From NCBI GenBank assembly GCA_964645205.1, contig CAZYBO010000004.1, positions 124,001-188,000 of the forward strand: 64,000 nucleotides of DNA, given 5' to 3'. Positions 1-8,116 of this stretch are shown here, piece by piece. Position numbers and translations under genes: made by a program. The notes below the pieces were generated by a model. The model was not told the origin of the DNA. It did no database searches and worked only from the letters and a program-made list of their open reading frames with translations. This DNA is from CAZYBO01 sp964645205. GTDB lineage: Bacteria; Pseudomonadota; Alphaproteobacteria; Rickettsiales; SXRF01. Within the stretch, counting starts at the first letter, position 1; the number at the start of each line of letters is the position of its first letter.

Positions 1-1096
1 TTACCGCCACAGGCCCGAAAAATTCCTCTTCATACGCCGCCATGCCTTTTTTCACGTCGGCCAAAATGGTCGGTGTGTAGAACGCACCCTTGCCTTCGGG
101 GACAACCCCGCCGTGCAAGCAGGTAGCGCCTGCGGCGATACTGCGCTGAACCTGCACATGAATCTCATCGCGCAGGTCGGCGCGCGACATGGGGCCGATA
201 GTGGTTTTGGCATCGAGCGGATCGCCCATCACCTGACGGCTGAACATATCGTAGATGCCCTGCTCGAAACGCGATTTCATCTCCGGCACCACGATCATGC
301 GCTTGGCCGACACGCAGGATTGACCGCAATTGAGAATGCGGCTCGATCCAGAGGTTTTAATCGCATGGTCGATGTCGGCATCGGCAAGAATCAGGTAGGC
401 ATCGCTTCCGCCCAGTTCCAGCACGGTTTTCTTGAGATACTTGCCGGATAGTGCGGCGATCGCGCGGCCTGCAGGCGTGCTGCCGGTAAGGGTAACGGCG
501 ATCACACGCGGGTCTCTCACCACCTCTTCCACGCGGCTTCCGGGAATCAGCAGCGACTGAAACGCATGCTCCGGCAAGCCCGCGTCGCGGAATACGGATT
601 CAATCGCCAGCGCGCAACCGGGGGTATTGGAGGCATGTTTTAAAAGCCCGACATTACCCGCCGCCAGCGACGGCAGCGCGAAGCGAAACACCTGCCAGAA
701 CGGAAAATTCCACGGCATCACACCGAGCACGATACCCATCGGCCGGAAAGCGACGTAGCTTTTCTGGTATTCGGTGGCAACCGGACGGTCGGCGAGGAAG
801 GCTTCGGCGTTGGCGGCGTAATAGGTCGCGCCGCTCGCGCATTTTTCCACTTCCGCGATCGCCTGCGCGAATGGCTTGCCCATTTCCAGTGCGATCAGAC
901 GCGCGTAACGTTCCTTGTTCGCCAGCAAGATTTCGGCGACTTTGGTGAGAGTAGCGCAACGGTCGGACACGCTGCGCGTTTTCCATTCAAGGTAGCAGCG
1001 ATGCGCGTTGTCGATGATCTGCTCCACCTGCTGCGGCGTGTGCAGCGGGTACTGGTTTATGATGTCACCGGTGGCGGGATTGATACTGGTCTGCAT
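1..1096 (-). CDS. NAD(P)-dependent aldehyde dehydrogenase, succinate-semialdehyde dehydrogenase-like (3' end cut by window)
   Basis: I translated this frame from an ATG at 1096; it stays open to the window edge, giving about 365 residues of a family that normally has about 455. The N-terminus reads MQTSINPATGDIINQYP, as in Sad/YneI-type succinate-semialdehyde dehydrogenases. The Rossmann-side motif MPWNFPFWQVFRFALP, the ELGGSDAYLI glutamate motif and the catalytic cysteine (C261 in NCGQSCVSAKR) are all present. The expected reaction is NAD(P)+-dependent oxidation of a semialdehyde such as succinate semialdehyde in the cytoplasm. The substrate is inferred from family resemblance only. The start lies 2 bp before the stop of the next gene upstream on the same strand. 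Confidence 0.9.
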   Translation of the reverse strand, partial: MQTSINPATGDIINQYPLHTPQQVEQIIDNAHRCYLEWKTRSVSDRCATLTKVAEILLANKERYARLIALEMGKPFAQAIAEVEKCASGATYYAANAEAFLADRPVATEYQKSYVAFRPMGIVLGVMPWNFPFWQVFRFALPSLAAGNVGLLKHASNTPGCALAIESVFRDAGLPEHAFQSLLIPGSRVEEVVRDPRVIAVTLTGSTPAGRAIAALSGKYLKKTVLELGGSDAYLILADADIDHAIKTSGSSRILNCGQSCVSAKRMIVVPEMKSRFEQGIYDMFSRQVMGDPLDAKTTIGPMSRADLRDEIHVQVQRSIAAGATCLHGGVVPEGKGAFYTPTILADVKKGMAAYEEEFFGPVAV

Positions 1097-1097
1097 G

Positions 1098-1643
1098 TTA
1101 ATACGATACGGTAAGTGGGACGTTACTTGTGTACAGGCCGGGCGCGGCGTTATCCGGCACAATCAGCGTGGCGCCCAGATACACCATGTCGAACCCTGCA
1201 TGTCCGAGCCTGCCGGTGGAACCGAGCGTGCCGGCGGTATTGCTGTAGGCCACAAAATTCTGCGCCTGCAATTCCTTCACCTTGCCCTTCGAGAAAAACG
1301 CGCCCATCCCGATGGCTTTTACCGTAAGCGTCTGCGGCGTGTGGATGGAATAGGTGCGGTTGGGTGTGCCTTTGATGAGGAACATGGCACGTTCATACGC
1401 GCCGGGAACCAGTTTGATATTACCCGTGGAACTGCGCCGGTTGTTGGGAGACACCGTGACGGTGCCCGCTTTCGAGCCGGGGAGAATATAGCCGAATATC
1501 AGCGGCGTGCGCGCACGTACCGAAATTTTATCCACCACTTGTGCCGAGGCTGTGCCGCGCACCGATGTCGCCGCCTGCGACGGCAGGGAAATCAGGACGC
1601 TGGCGCAAATGAGGAGAGCAAGGAATACAGGGCGTTTTATCAT
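1098..1643 (-). CDS. Secreted DUF4402 protein, candidate fibre subunit
   Basis: 181 residues with a clear Sec signal peptide (basic MIKR, hydrophobic stretch, cleavage near SQAA about residue 24). The mature part has the DUF4402 pattern: an N-terminal Val-rich strand, the RTPLIFGYILPGSKAGTVTVSPNNRRSSTG segment in pieces (LIFGYI, GTVTV), and the C-terminal GLYTSNVPLTVSY ending in an aromatic. Three paralogues lie nearby with a periplasmic chaperone and an usher-like protein, so I infer that it is a subunit or cap of a surface fibre. It is the most diverged of the four. DUF4402 has no assigned biochemical role that I can cite. Confidence 0.8.
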   Translation of the reverse strand: MIKRPVFLALLICASVLISLPSQAATSVRGTASAQVVDKISVRARTPLIFGYILPGSKAGTVTVSPNNRRSSTGNIKLVPGAYERAMFLIKGTPNRTYSIHTPQTLTVKAIGMGAFFSKGKVKELQAQNFVAYSNTAGTLGSTGRLGHAGFDMVYLGATLIVPDNAAPGLYTSNVPLTVSY

Positions 1644-1711
1644 TAATAAAGTTTAATCTATCCAGTTTAAGATACGGTTAATGCAGGCTTTACGCATATT
1701 ATTGTAAAAAT

Positions 1712-2248
1712 TCAATGCAGATACCGCACATCCAAGTTGAAATGCCCATTATACTGCCCCTGATAGGCGCCGCCGGATACGTTCAGCATCCCTCCTACTT
1801 TTACCTTAGCACGGCCTTCAGGATCGAGCATGACGACCGCAGGCGGCTCAGAGACAAGTTTCGTGATGCGCACCGAACCTGCGCCACCTTTGCCGTCAAG
1901 CACGAGCTGGTCGGGTAAATAAATAGTCACTTCTTCACCCGGATGGCCTTCGATGGAAAATTCCGCCTGACCGTAATTGCCGCCGAGCGTGGCGATGCCG
2001 CCGGACGAAGAACGCCCGCCGCTCTTCGCGTCGATGGTCACGGTGCCGCCGCTGTTGCCGCTGGTGAATGCCCCGAACTCGATGGGAGAAAGTTGGCGCA
2101 CGGTGATCTCTTTACGTACAGGTTTCGTATCAGCGGCATGAGCGGGAAGCGGCATGATGCACATCATTGCAGCGGTGAAATATGTAACCCCCGCCGACTT
2201 CAAGCCATCGACTATGCTTAATTTTGTTGACATTTTTCCAGCAGTCAT
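1712..2248 (-). CDS. Secreted DUF4402 protein, candidate fibre subunit
   Basis: 178 residues. The first 38 carry a hydrophobic segment (TYFTAAMMCIMPLPAHAA) consistent with a signal peptide ending at AHA-A; the true start may be an internal Met (MSTKLS, residue 6). The body shows the family pattern PIEFGAFTSGNSGGTVTID, GGRSSSGGI and the C-terminal GQYNGHFNLDVRY. It is transcribed away from the chaperone gene at 2300, so the 51-bp gap probably holds two divergent promoters. Role inferred from the neighbours: a secreted subunit handled by the chaperone and usher. Confidence 0.78.
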   Translation of the reverse strand: MTAGKMSTKLSIVDGLKSAGVTYFTAAMMCIMPLPAHAADTKPVRKEITVRQLSPIEFGAFTSGNSGGTVTIDAKSGGRSSSGGIATLGGNYGQAEFSIEGHPGEEVTIYLPDQLVLDGKGGAGSVRITKLVSEPPAVVMLDPEGRAKVKVGGMLNVSGGAYQGQYNGHFNLDVRYLH

Positions 2249-2299
2249 TCACCTATTGTCCCGTCTTAGAACACACCAATTAATACAGGGCAACTAATT

Positions 2300-3154
2300 T
2301 TGCGCCACACAAAAAGCCTCCCGTCCTTCCGCGTTGGAACCCGCGCCGCGATGCTTGCCGCAGCGCTGTTCTTTTTCGGGACGCAGGCGGTGGCGGCGCT
2401 CGACGCGGAAGATCCGAACACCGGCGGTGTCGGCGACCTGCTGGTGGCGCCCACGCGTGTGGTGCTGGAAGGCAGGACGCGCGCGGCGGAAATTATCCTG
2501 AACAATACCGGCGAGAAAGAAGCCACGTACCGTATTGGCCTCATCCATTTACACATGGATGAAAACGGCAAGTACAAAGACATTCCCGAATCCGCGCTGG
2601 ATTCCAGCCCCGACAAACCCGCGAAAAAGCTGCTGCGCTTTTCGCCCCATCAGGTGACGCTGAAACCCGGCGAATCGCAGACTGTGAAAATCATGGTGCG
2701 CAAACCCGAAGGGCTTGCCGATGGCGAATATCGCTCGCATATCGCGTTCCATGCCGTACCGGAAACGGCCACCGGTGAAGATGTCGAAGAGAAAGAAGTC
2801 GAAACCGGCAAGATCGCTATCCGGCTGATTCCCATTTACGGCGTATCCATCCCGGTGATCGTGCGCGAAGGAACGCTGTCCGCCAAGGCGGGCATCAGCG
2901 GCATGAAGCGCACGGGCAACACGCTCTCGCTTGCGATTACCCGCAACGGCGGCAAATCCCTTTACGGCGACGTGCTGGTGACCGACGCAAGCGGCAAGGT
3001 TGTCGGCGAAATGCGCGGCGTGGCCGTGCTGGTGCCGAACCAGAGCCGCCGCATCAACGTCTCGCTGAGCGAAGGCGCAGGCGGAAACCTTAGCGTCGAA
3101 TTCCGCTCCCGCGAGGACGAAGAAAACGCAACGCTTGCGAAGGCGACCTTATGA
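2300..3154 (+). CDS. Periplasmic fimbrial-type chaperone (PapD-like)
   Basis: 284 residues from a TTG codon at 2300. The only nearby ATG (2351) would remove the basic n-region of the signal peptide, so TTG is preferred, with an AGGG about 9 bp upstream. The signal peptide ends near AVAA (about residue 34). The mature protein has two immunoglobulin-like halves: GDLLVAPTRVVLEGRTRAAEIILNN (a G1-type first strand, then NTGEKEATYRIGL), then a second half with PIYGVSIPVIVREG. Chaperones of this fold hold pilin subunits in the periplasm and pass them to an usher. The C-terminal tail (REDEENATLAKATL) is longer than in classical PapD. It is co-oriented with two subunits and the usher. Confidence 0.85.
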   Translation: MRHTKSLPSFRVGTRAAMLAAALFFFGTQAVAALDAEDPNTGGVGDLLVAPTRVVLEGRTRAAEIILNNTGEKEATYRIGLIHLHMDENGKYKDIPESALDSSPDKPAKKLLRFSPHQVTLKPGESQTVKIMVRKPEGLADGEYRSHIAFHAVPETATGEDVEEKEVETGKIAIRLIPIYGVSIPVIVREGTLSAKAGISGMKRTGNTLSLAITRNGGKSLYGDVLVTDASGKVVGEMRGVAVLVPNQSRRINVSLSEGAGGNLSVEFRSREDEENATLAKATL

Positions 3155-3203
3155 CGACACGACCCTGCACTATGTTTCCCTTTAGCTTTGGATGGAGGAT
3201 TTG

Positions 3204-3674
3204 ATGAAAACTACAGCGTATATTCTCGCTGCTGCGTTATTGGCTTCCGCGCCGTCTTATGCGGCTGACAGCACAACCGGCGGCGCATCCGCCACCGTGG
3301 TCACGCCGCTTGGCATCACTTCGGGGCCTGCCATGTCGTTCGGACAATTCAGCGTCGGCGCAACCGGCGGCACCATCGCTTCGTCCACAACGGCAGTCAC
3401 CAGCGGCGACGTAGTGGCCGTAGGCGGCACGCGACGTCACGGCACGTTTGAAGTCACCGGGCTTGCCAGCGCACCCTACACGATCAATGGCGACCCGTCC
3501 GTCACGCTCAACAACGGCGGCGAAAGCATGACCGCAGCCCTCACCTACCCCGCCGACCAGTCACTGGATGAATCGGGCGCCGATTCGTTCAATGTCACCG
3601 GCGTGCTTACCGTAAACGGCAACCAGCCGGGCGGCACCTATACCGGCACGTATAACGTGTCTGTTAATTACTAA
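3204..3674 (+). CDS. Secreted DUF4402 protein, candidate major fibre subunit
   Basis: I chose the ATG at 3204 (MKTTAYILAAALL) over that at 3192, because the sequence GGAGG that would serve as ribosome binding site lies between them. 156 residues; signal peptide to SYAA (about residue 20). Mature region: small, Gly/Thr/Ser-rich beta protein with MSFGQFSVGATGGTI, RRHGTFEVTG and the end GTYTGTYNVSVNY. It is the closest paralogue of the next gene and follows the chaperone by about 50 bp. Small size, composition and position suit a polymerising subunit, but polymerisation is inferred. Confidence 0.85.
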   Translation: MKTTAYILAAALLASAPSYAADSTTGGASATVVTPLGITSGPAMSFGQFSVGATGGTIASSTTAVTSGDVVAVGGTRRHGTFEVTGLASAPYTINGDPSVTLNNGGESMTAALTYPADQSLDESGADSFNVTGVLTVNGNQPGGTYTGTYNVSVNY

Positions 3675-3700
3675 TCTTTTCTCAACCAAGGAGTATCTTA

Positions 3701-4177
3701 ATGAAAACCTCTCGTATCGTTCTTTCCGCATTGCTGGCAACGTCGCTGCTTTCTTCCGCATCGTATGCGGCTGACAGCGCTACCGGCTCGGCGTCCGCCA
3801 CCGTAGTAGCCGCGCTTTCCGTATCGGAACAGAGCCCCATGTCTTTCGGCCAGTTCTCGGCAGGCAGCGGCGGCACCACGGCAACCGACGGCACCACCAC
3901 CGGCAGCGTCACCTATGTCGGCGGCTCCATCTCTCCCGGCGTTTTTGCCGTAACCGGCACACCGAGCGCAGGTTATGACGTCACCGTCGACCCGACAGTC
4001 ACACTTAACCGCACCGGTGGCGGCGGTTCCATGACCGCCTCGCTTAATACACCCGGCAGCACGCTGCTCGATGTCAACGGCAACGACACGTTCGACATCC
4101 ACGGCACGCTCACCGTCGGCAACAACCAGGCTGGCGGCAACTATACCGGCACCTACAATGTTTCCGTAGCCTACTAA
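3701..4177 (+). CDS. Secreted DUF4402 protein, candidate major fibre subunit
   Basis: 158 residues with signal peptide MKTSRIVLSALLATSLLSSA ending near SYAAD. An AAGGAG lies 8 bp before the ATG. The mature sequence parallels the preceding gene: MSFGQFSAGSGGTT, GGSISPGVFAVTGTP, and the end GGNYTGTYNVSVAY. The two genes are 26 bp apart and look like a tandem duplication that has diverged. A strong hairpin terminator follows immediately, which would make the two subunit genes the most transcribed part of the locus. Confidence 0.85.
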   Translation: MKTSRIVLSALLATSLLSSASYAADSATGSASATVVAALSVSEQSPMSFGQFSAGSGGTTATDGTTTGSVTYVGGSISPGVFAVTGTPSAGYDVTVDPTVTLNRTGGGGSMTASLNTPGSTLLDVNGNDTFDIHGTLTVGNNQAGGNYTGTYNVSVAY

Positions 4178-4200
4178 GCACGGGTAGCGGTATAAGCAAG

Positions 4201-4233
4201 GGCGGCTCGGGTAACACTGAGCCGCCTTTTTTT
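4201..4233 (+). terminator. Intrinsic terminator after the DUF4402 pair
   Basis: An 8-bp perfect stem (GGCGGCTC / GAGCCGCC) with a 10-nt loop is followed by seven T. It sits between the subunit gene stop (4177) and the usher start (4247), so the usher can only be read by leakage through it or from a promoter hidden in the short gap. Confidence 0.88.
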
Positions 4234-4246
4234 ATCTGCGGTATAT

Positions 4247-7132
4247 ATGCGTCATACAGCAACGATTCTCGCCCTTGCCTTGTGCGCCGTGCCGCTGGCC
4301 GCACTCGCGGAGGACGTCGAATTCATCCCCGAAGCACCCGTTGCCGAAACCGCTACGCCTGTGGAACTTCAGGGCGCCGATGAACCGGAAGCAACGGTCG
4401 ATGACGCGCCCGCCGCAGCGCCTGTGCGCAGCAGGCAGGCAAGCAGGGCGCAAGGATTTTCGACACGCTCCGAAGACGATCTCGTGCTGGTGGATATACG
4501 CGCAGGCCGCACCACCCTGCAGGAATCCGTTCCCGGCTATGCGAACAAGAACGCGCTCGTGCTGCCCCTCGGCCAGCTTACGGAAGCGCTGCAATTCCCG
4601 ATCAAGGTGCGCCCGCGTGAAGGAATGGCGGAAGGATGGTTTCTAGATCGCGCCAATAGTTTTTCGCTCGATTTGCTGCGCCATGAAGCGATCATCGCAG
4701 GCAGCAGGCAATCCTACGATCCGGCGTTGGTGGAACTGCATGAAGACGATATTTACGTGGACGTGTCACTGCTTTCGCGCTGGTTCCCGCTCGATTTTAT
4801 TTTTTCTTTTTCATCGCAATCCGTCGAGGTGAAGCCGCGCGGCAAAGTGCTGCTGCCCTTCCAGAGCGAAGAGCAGCGCGAGAAACAACGCTCGCGCATG
4901 GGCAGGGGGCGCGACGACGACACGACGCCGCTGCCGCGTGCCGAGGCACCTTACCAGCTTTACTCCCTGCCTTTTTCCGATGTGACCTATACATCCGGTT
5001 ATGACCAGCGCAACACGATCGGCATGCGCAACGAGCTGTCCGTGCTCGCCAACGGCGACGCGCTTTATATGCAAAGCAGCCTCTACGCCACCGCCAACGA
5101 GCGCGATAAAATCAGCGATTTGCGCTGGAGCCTGAGCCGCCGTGACCCCGATGGCAAGCTATTCAAGGACAGCAAGGACGATCCGCTGGCGAACAACGTG
5201 ATGGCCGATACGCTCAACAGAATCGGCACGCGCGAAATCGCCGTCGGCGATATTTACACGCAGCAATTGCCGCTTACCGCCTTCAATCAGCAGGGACGCG
5301 GCCTGCTCATTTCCACCAAGCCCTACGATCAGGCCACGCAATTCGACCGCACCACACTACAGGGCGACCTGCCCACCGGCTGGGAAGTGGAGCTATACCG
5401 CAACGACGAACTGCTCAATTTCCAACGCGCCAGCAGCAACGGCCGCTACGAATTTATCGACGTGCCGCTTCTGTCAGGATTGAATATTATCCGTCTCGTA
5501 TTTTACGGTCCGTTTGGGCAAACGCGCGAAGAGGTGCAGCGCTTCCTCGTCTCACCCAACATCACCACCGCCGGGAAAAGCTATTTCCGCATGTCGGTCA
5601 GCCAGCAAGACACCAGCATTTTTGACGTGCGCAAGGAGCTGTCCGTCAGCCCGAATGGGGCGACCCCGTCGGAGCGCGACATGACGAAGGGGCGCGACCG
5701 CGTGCTCATGGAATATGAATACGGACTGGCGCAGAACCTCGCGCTGTTCTCCAGCGTGGCGCATCTCACCACCGGCGACGGCGTGGCGCGCAACTACGCC
5801 ACCGGCGGCGTAGCCACGTCGCTACTGGGCGTGTACGGGCGTGTGGATGCCAGCCAGGAGCTTGAAAGCAAGGGACGCGCCTTGCAGTTCTCGCTGCAAG
5901 ATAATCTGTACGGCGTGAGCCTGTCGGCGCAGCACCAGCAATTCTACGATTTCCTGAGCGAATTCACCGAATCGATCGACGATCCCGTCGCAGCCCGCAC
6001 CGATGTGCGCGCCGACACGCCCCTATCCGCATCGTTCCTGCCGCGCATGAATGTGGGGCTTACCGGCAACCGCACGCTCTACGATTCCGGTCGCCTGCGC
6101 CATGAAATCGGGCAGCGCCTGTCAACATCCGTCTCGCGGCTTGCTGTGTCGCACACGCTCGCGCTGCGCCGTGAAACGCTCGCCGACAGCGAAAGCCTGC
6201 GCGAAACGCGTGGCGAATGGGTGTTGAGCATGCCGTGGCGCGACTGGCTGCTGCGCAGCAACATGTCGTACGTCATCACGCCTGCGCGCTCGCTCGACGC
6301 AGTGGCGCTCACCAGCGAATACCATTTCAGCCGCGACACGCTGGCGCGCGTGGACGTATCGCGCCAGATCGCCAACAACTCGCTTACCACCTACACGGGC
6401 GGGCTTAACCGCAAATTCAGGCGCTTCTCGCTCGGCGCCAATATCAGCCATGCCAGCGACGGCAACAATGCGATGGGATTCACCGTATCGTTCTCCGGGG
6501 GTGAAGACCCGCGCAACGGCAAACTAACCACCTACCCGGATTACGCCGCGCGCGATGGTCTGGTGATGGCGCGCGCTTACCACGATAAGAACGGCAACCA
6601 TGTCTTTGACGAGGGTGACGAAGTGCTGGAAGATGCACGCTTCAAGGTCAATCGCGGCATCGGCGCAAGCGCGGAGAAAAAAGGCGTGGCGTTGCTGCGT
6701 AACATTCCTGCCAACGCGCCTGCGCGCGTAACGCTCGACACGTCCAGCATCGACAGCCCCTATCTCGTCGCGCCCGTACCCGGCGCGGAAGTTGTGGCGC
6801 GCCCCGGCGTGCCGGTCGCAGTGGATATAGCGTTGGTCAGCACCACCGATGTCGAGAGCATGGCGTATATCGCAAGCGGCAAAAACACGCGCACGGAAGC
6901 CGCGAACGTGATGATACAGGCGCTGGATAAAGACGGAAAAGTCGTGCGTGAAACGCGCTCGGCCTATGACGGTTATTACCTGCTCGAAGGATTGCCGGTC
7001 GGAGAATATACCGTGCGCGTATCGCCCGAACAGGCCGAACGGCTCGGCTTCAGCGGTACGGAAGAACATAGGCTGGTTATCGACGGCTCGCAGGAAAGCA
7101 TAAGCCATCTGGATATCGTGGTGAAGCGCTAG
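4247..7132 (+). CDS. Usher-like outer-membrane protein with C-terminal carboxypeptidase-regulatory-like domain
   Basis: 961 residues with signal peptide MRHTATILALALCAVPLAALA. The central part is rich in alternating beta-barrel patterns (for example SFSLDLLRH, LRWSLSRRDPDG, RMNVGLTGNRTLYDSG). The plug-like or linker motif WEVELYRNDELLNFQRASSNGRYEFIDVPLL, in pieces ELYRN and YEFIDVPL, is typical of fimbrial ushers, and GPFGQTREE follows. The C-terminal 100 residues (KDGKVVRETRSAYDGYYLLEGLPVGEYTVRV, pieces GYYLLEGL and GEYTVRV) form a CarboxypepD-reg-like Ig domain. It should export and assemble the DUF4402 fibre. The sequence is far from FimD and resembles the alternate (CS1-like) ushers. No clear ribosome binding site is seen before the ATG. 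Confidence 0.8.
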   Translation: MRHTATILALALCAVPLAALAEDVEFIPEAPVAETATPVELQGADEPEATVDDAPAAAPVRSRQASRAQGFSTRSEDDLVLVDIRAGRTTLQESVPGYANKNALVLPLGQLTEALQFPIKVRPREGMAEGWFLDRANSFSLDLLRHEAIIAGSRQSYDPALVELHEDDIYVDVSLLSRWFPLDFIFSFSSQSVEVKPRGKVLLPFQSEEQREKQRSRMGRGRDDDTTPLPRAEAPYQLYSLPFSDVTYTSGYDQRNTIGMRNELSVLANGDALYMQSSLYATANERDKISDLRWSLSRRDPDGKLFKDSKDDPLANNVMADTLNRIGTREIAVGDIYTQQLPLTAFNQQGRGLLISTKPYDQATQFDRTTLQGDLPTGWEVELYRNDELLNFQRASSNGRYEFIDVPLLSGLNIIRLVFYGPFGQTREEVQRFLVSPNITTAGKSYFRMSVSQQDTSIFDVRKELSVSPNGATPSERDMTKGRDRVLMEYEYGLAQNLALFSSVAHLTTGDGVARNYATGGVATSLLGVYGRVDASQELESKGRALQFSLQDNLYGVSLSAQHQQFYDFLSEFTESIDDPVAARTDVRADTPLSASFLPRMNVGLTGNRTLYDSGRLRHEIGQRLSTSVSRLAVSHTLALRRETLADSESLRETRGEWVLSMPWRDWLLRSNMSYVITPARSLDAVALTSEYHFSRDTLARVDVSRQIANNSLTTYTGGLNRKFRRFSLGANISHASDGNNAMGFTVSFSGGEDPRNGKLTTYPDYAARDGLVMARAYHDKNGNHVFDEGDEVLEDARFKVNRGIGASAEKKGVALLRNIPANAPARVTLDTSSIDSPYLVAPVPGAEVVARPGVPVAVDIALVSTTDVESMAYIASGKNTRTEAANVMIQALDKDGKVVRETRSAYDGYYLLEGLPVGEYTVRVSPEQAERLGFSGTEEHRLVIDGSQESISHLDIVVKR

Positions 7133-7443
7133 AACCCTTCGCCGAGGCCGATGTCGCTCCACCTGCCCGGCTCCTGCGATGAGTCGAGCGAGAAGCGGCA
7201 ATAGGTGAAACCTTCGTTCCAGCCCTGCTTGTATTGTTCGTTGGCAGCCATTTCCGGACGCTTCTTGAAGCCGTAGGTCATTTTGTAATACCAGTTACCT
7301 TCGGCCGACATGCCGGTGTCGCAGCCGTCCTCCCAGCCGAGCTGGTACTCGGGCGGGCCGACAGGATCGATGGCAAGCAGCCACATCGGGCGGCAACCGG
7401 CCATCATCAGCAGAGCACTTGCGGCAATCAGGAGTTTTTTCAT
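7129..7443 (-). CDS. Small predicted lipoprotein
   Basis: 104 residues from the ATG at 7443 (a GTG 6 bp upstream is possible). The start MKKLLIAASALLMMAGC is a textbook lipoprotein signal with lipobox L-M-A-G-C. The rest is rich in Trp, Tyr, Gly and Glu (YQLGWEDGCDTGMS, YKQGWNEGFTYC) with two near-repeats of the type GW-x-(D/E)-G, which recalls small outer-membrane lipoproteins of unknown function. Its stop codon overlaps the usher stop on the opposite strand, so the two genes converge tail to tail. Confidence 0.75.
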   Translation of the reverse strand: MKKLLIAASALLMMAGCRPMWLLAIDPVGPPEYQLGWEDGCDTGMSAEGNWYYKMTYGFKKRPEMAANEQYKQGWNEGFTYCRFSLDSSQEPGRWSDIGLGEGF

Positions 7444-7548
7444 ACCCACACAGTATAGGCCGTAATTTGTTAATATATTATATGATTTTTAAGGAGGAAG
7501 TAAAGGATTGCCGTGTTTTTCCTGCAATTTCAGCATGATTCCGCACAT

Positions 7549-7598
7549 AAAAAAACCGGGATGCGCGGCCGCAGACGCGGCGCATATCCCGGTTTTTT
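7549..7598 (-). terminator. Strong bidirectional hairpin terminator
   Basis: A long inverted repeat (A-run, ACCGGGATGCGC, loop, GCGCATATCCCGGT, T-run) with one small bulge. It ends transcription of the H1-like gene that stops at 7617 and shields the lipoprotein gene beyond it. Confidence 0.85.
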
Positions 7599-7616
7599 GC
7601 CGATCACGCGACGGAA

Positions 7617-7793
7617 TCAGGCGGCGTTTTTCTCGGCCTGAATTTCCTTGCGGCGTGCATCGCACAGCTTCTTGATGTCCATCAGCGCGCCGCGAGCGCG
7701 GGTGCCTGCGGATTTGTTGCCGTTTGCAAATTTTGCATCTTCTTCGAGGAATACTTTGACCAGTTGATCAATTTCAGCGCTTGTTTTCGACAT
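7617..7793 (-). CDS. Small histone-H1-like (Hc1-like) basic protein
   Basis: A 58-residue frame (ATG at 7793) that I translated directly. It begins MSKTSAEIDQLVKVFLEE, continues with the KFANGNKSAGTRARGALMDI segment (pieces NGNKSAGTRAR and DIKKL) and ends CDARRKEIQAEKNAA. The arrangement GNK-(A/S)-AG-TRAR-x-AL-x2-(I/L)-x-K-L and the terminal RRKEIQ match the short histone-H1-like/Hc1 family known from chlamydiae, Bacteroidetes and some proteobacteria, proposed to bind DNA. It has its own terminator and stands alone. Size and motif support it well; DNA binding is by analogy. Confidence 0.75.
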   Translation of the reverse strand: MSKTSAEIDQLVKVFLEEDAKFANGNKSAGTRARGALMDIKKLCDARRKEIQAEKNAA

Positions 7794-8116
7794 TATATAG
7801 CCTCTTGGATTGGAGTTGAAAAAGGTGCTTTAGCGGATGCACGCTACCAGATTTTTTTTTCACGGATAGCAAAATTTTTTGCCTTTTGCATGAGACAAAA
7901 AAGCATGCGCGGGACGAAATAATCGTGCTGTGCGATACTACGCGCAAAACTGTGACATGTTTTGATTAGGAATTTATAATTCAAGACCTTATGTCAAAAC
8001 CCGCCTTTAATATTCCTTACGGATTAACCAAATATTCTTAATATTATCATGTTAAATTAACCAAACTCGGTAAAGATAGGGAGGTTTCAAACCCTTATCG
8101 TACAACAGCCGCGTCA
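7794..8116. promoter_or_regulatory. AT-rich intergenic region before a sensor kinase
   Basis: 323 bp with no credible gene. It should hold the divergent promoters of the H1-like gene and the kinase. The nonamer TTAACCAAA occurs twice in the same orientation (8024-8032 and 8057-8065), 33 bp apart, close to the CtrA half-site TTAACCAT known in alphaproteobacteria. No hairpin terminator or RNA gene was recognised. Confidence 0.4.
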
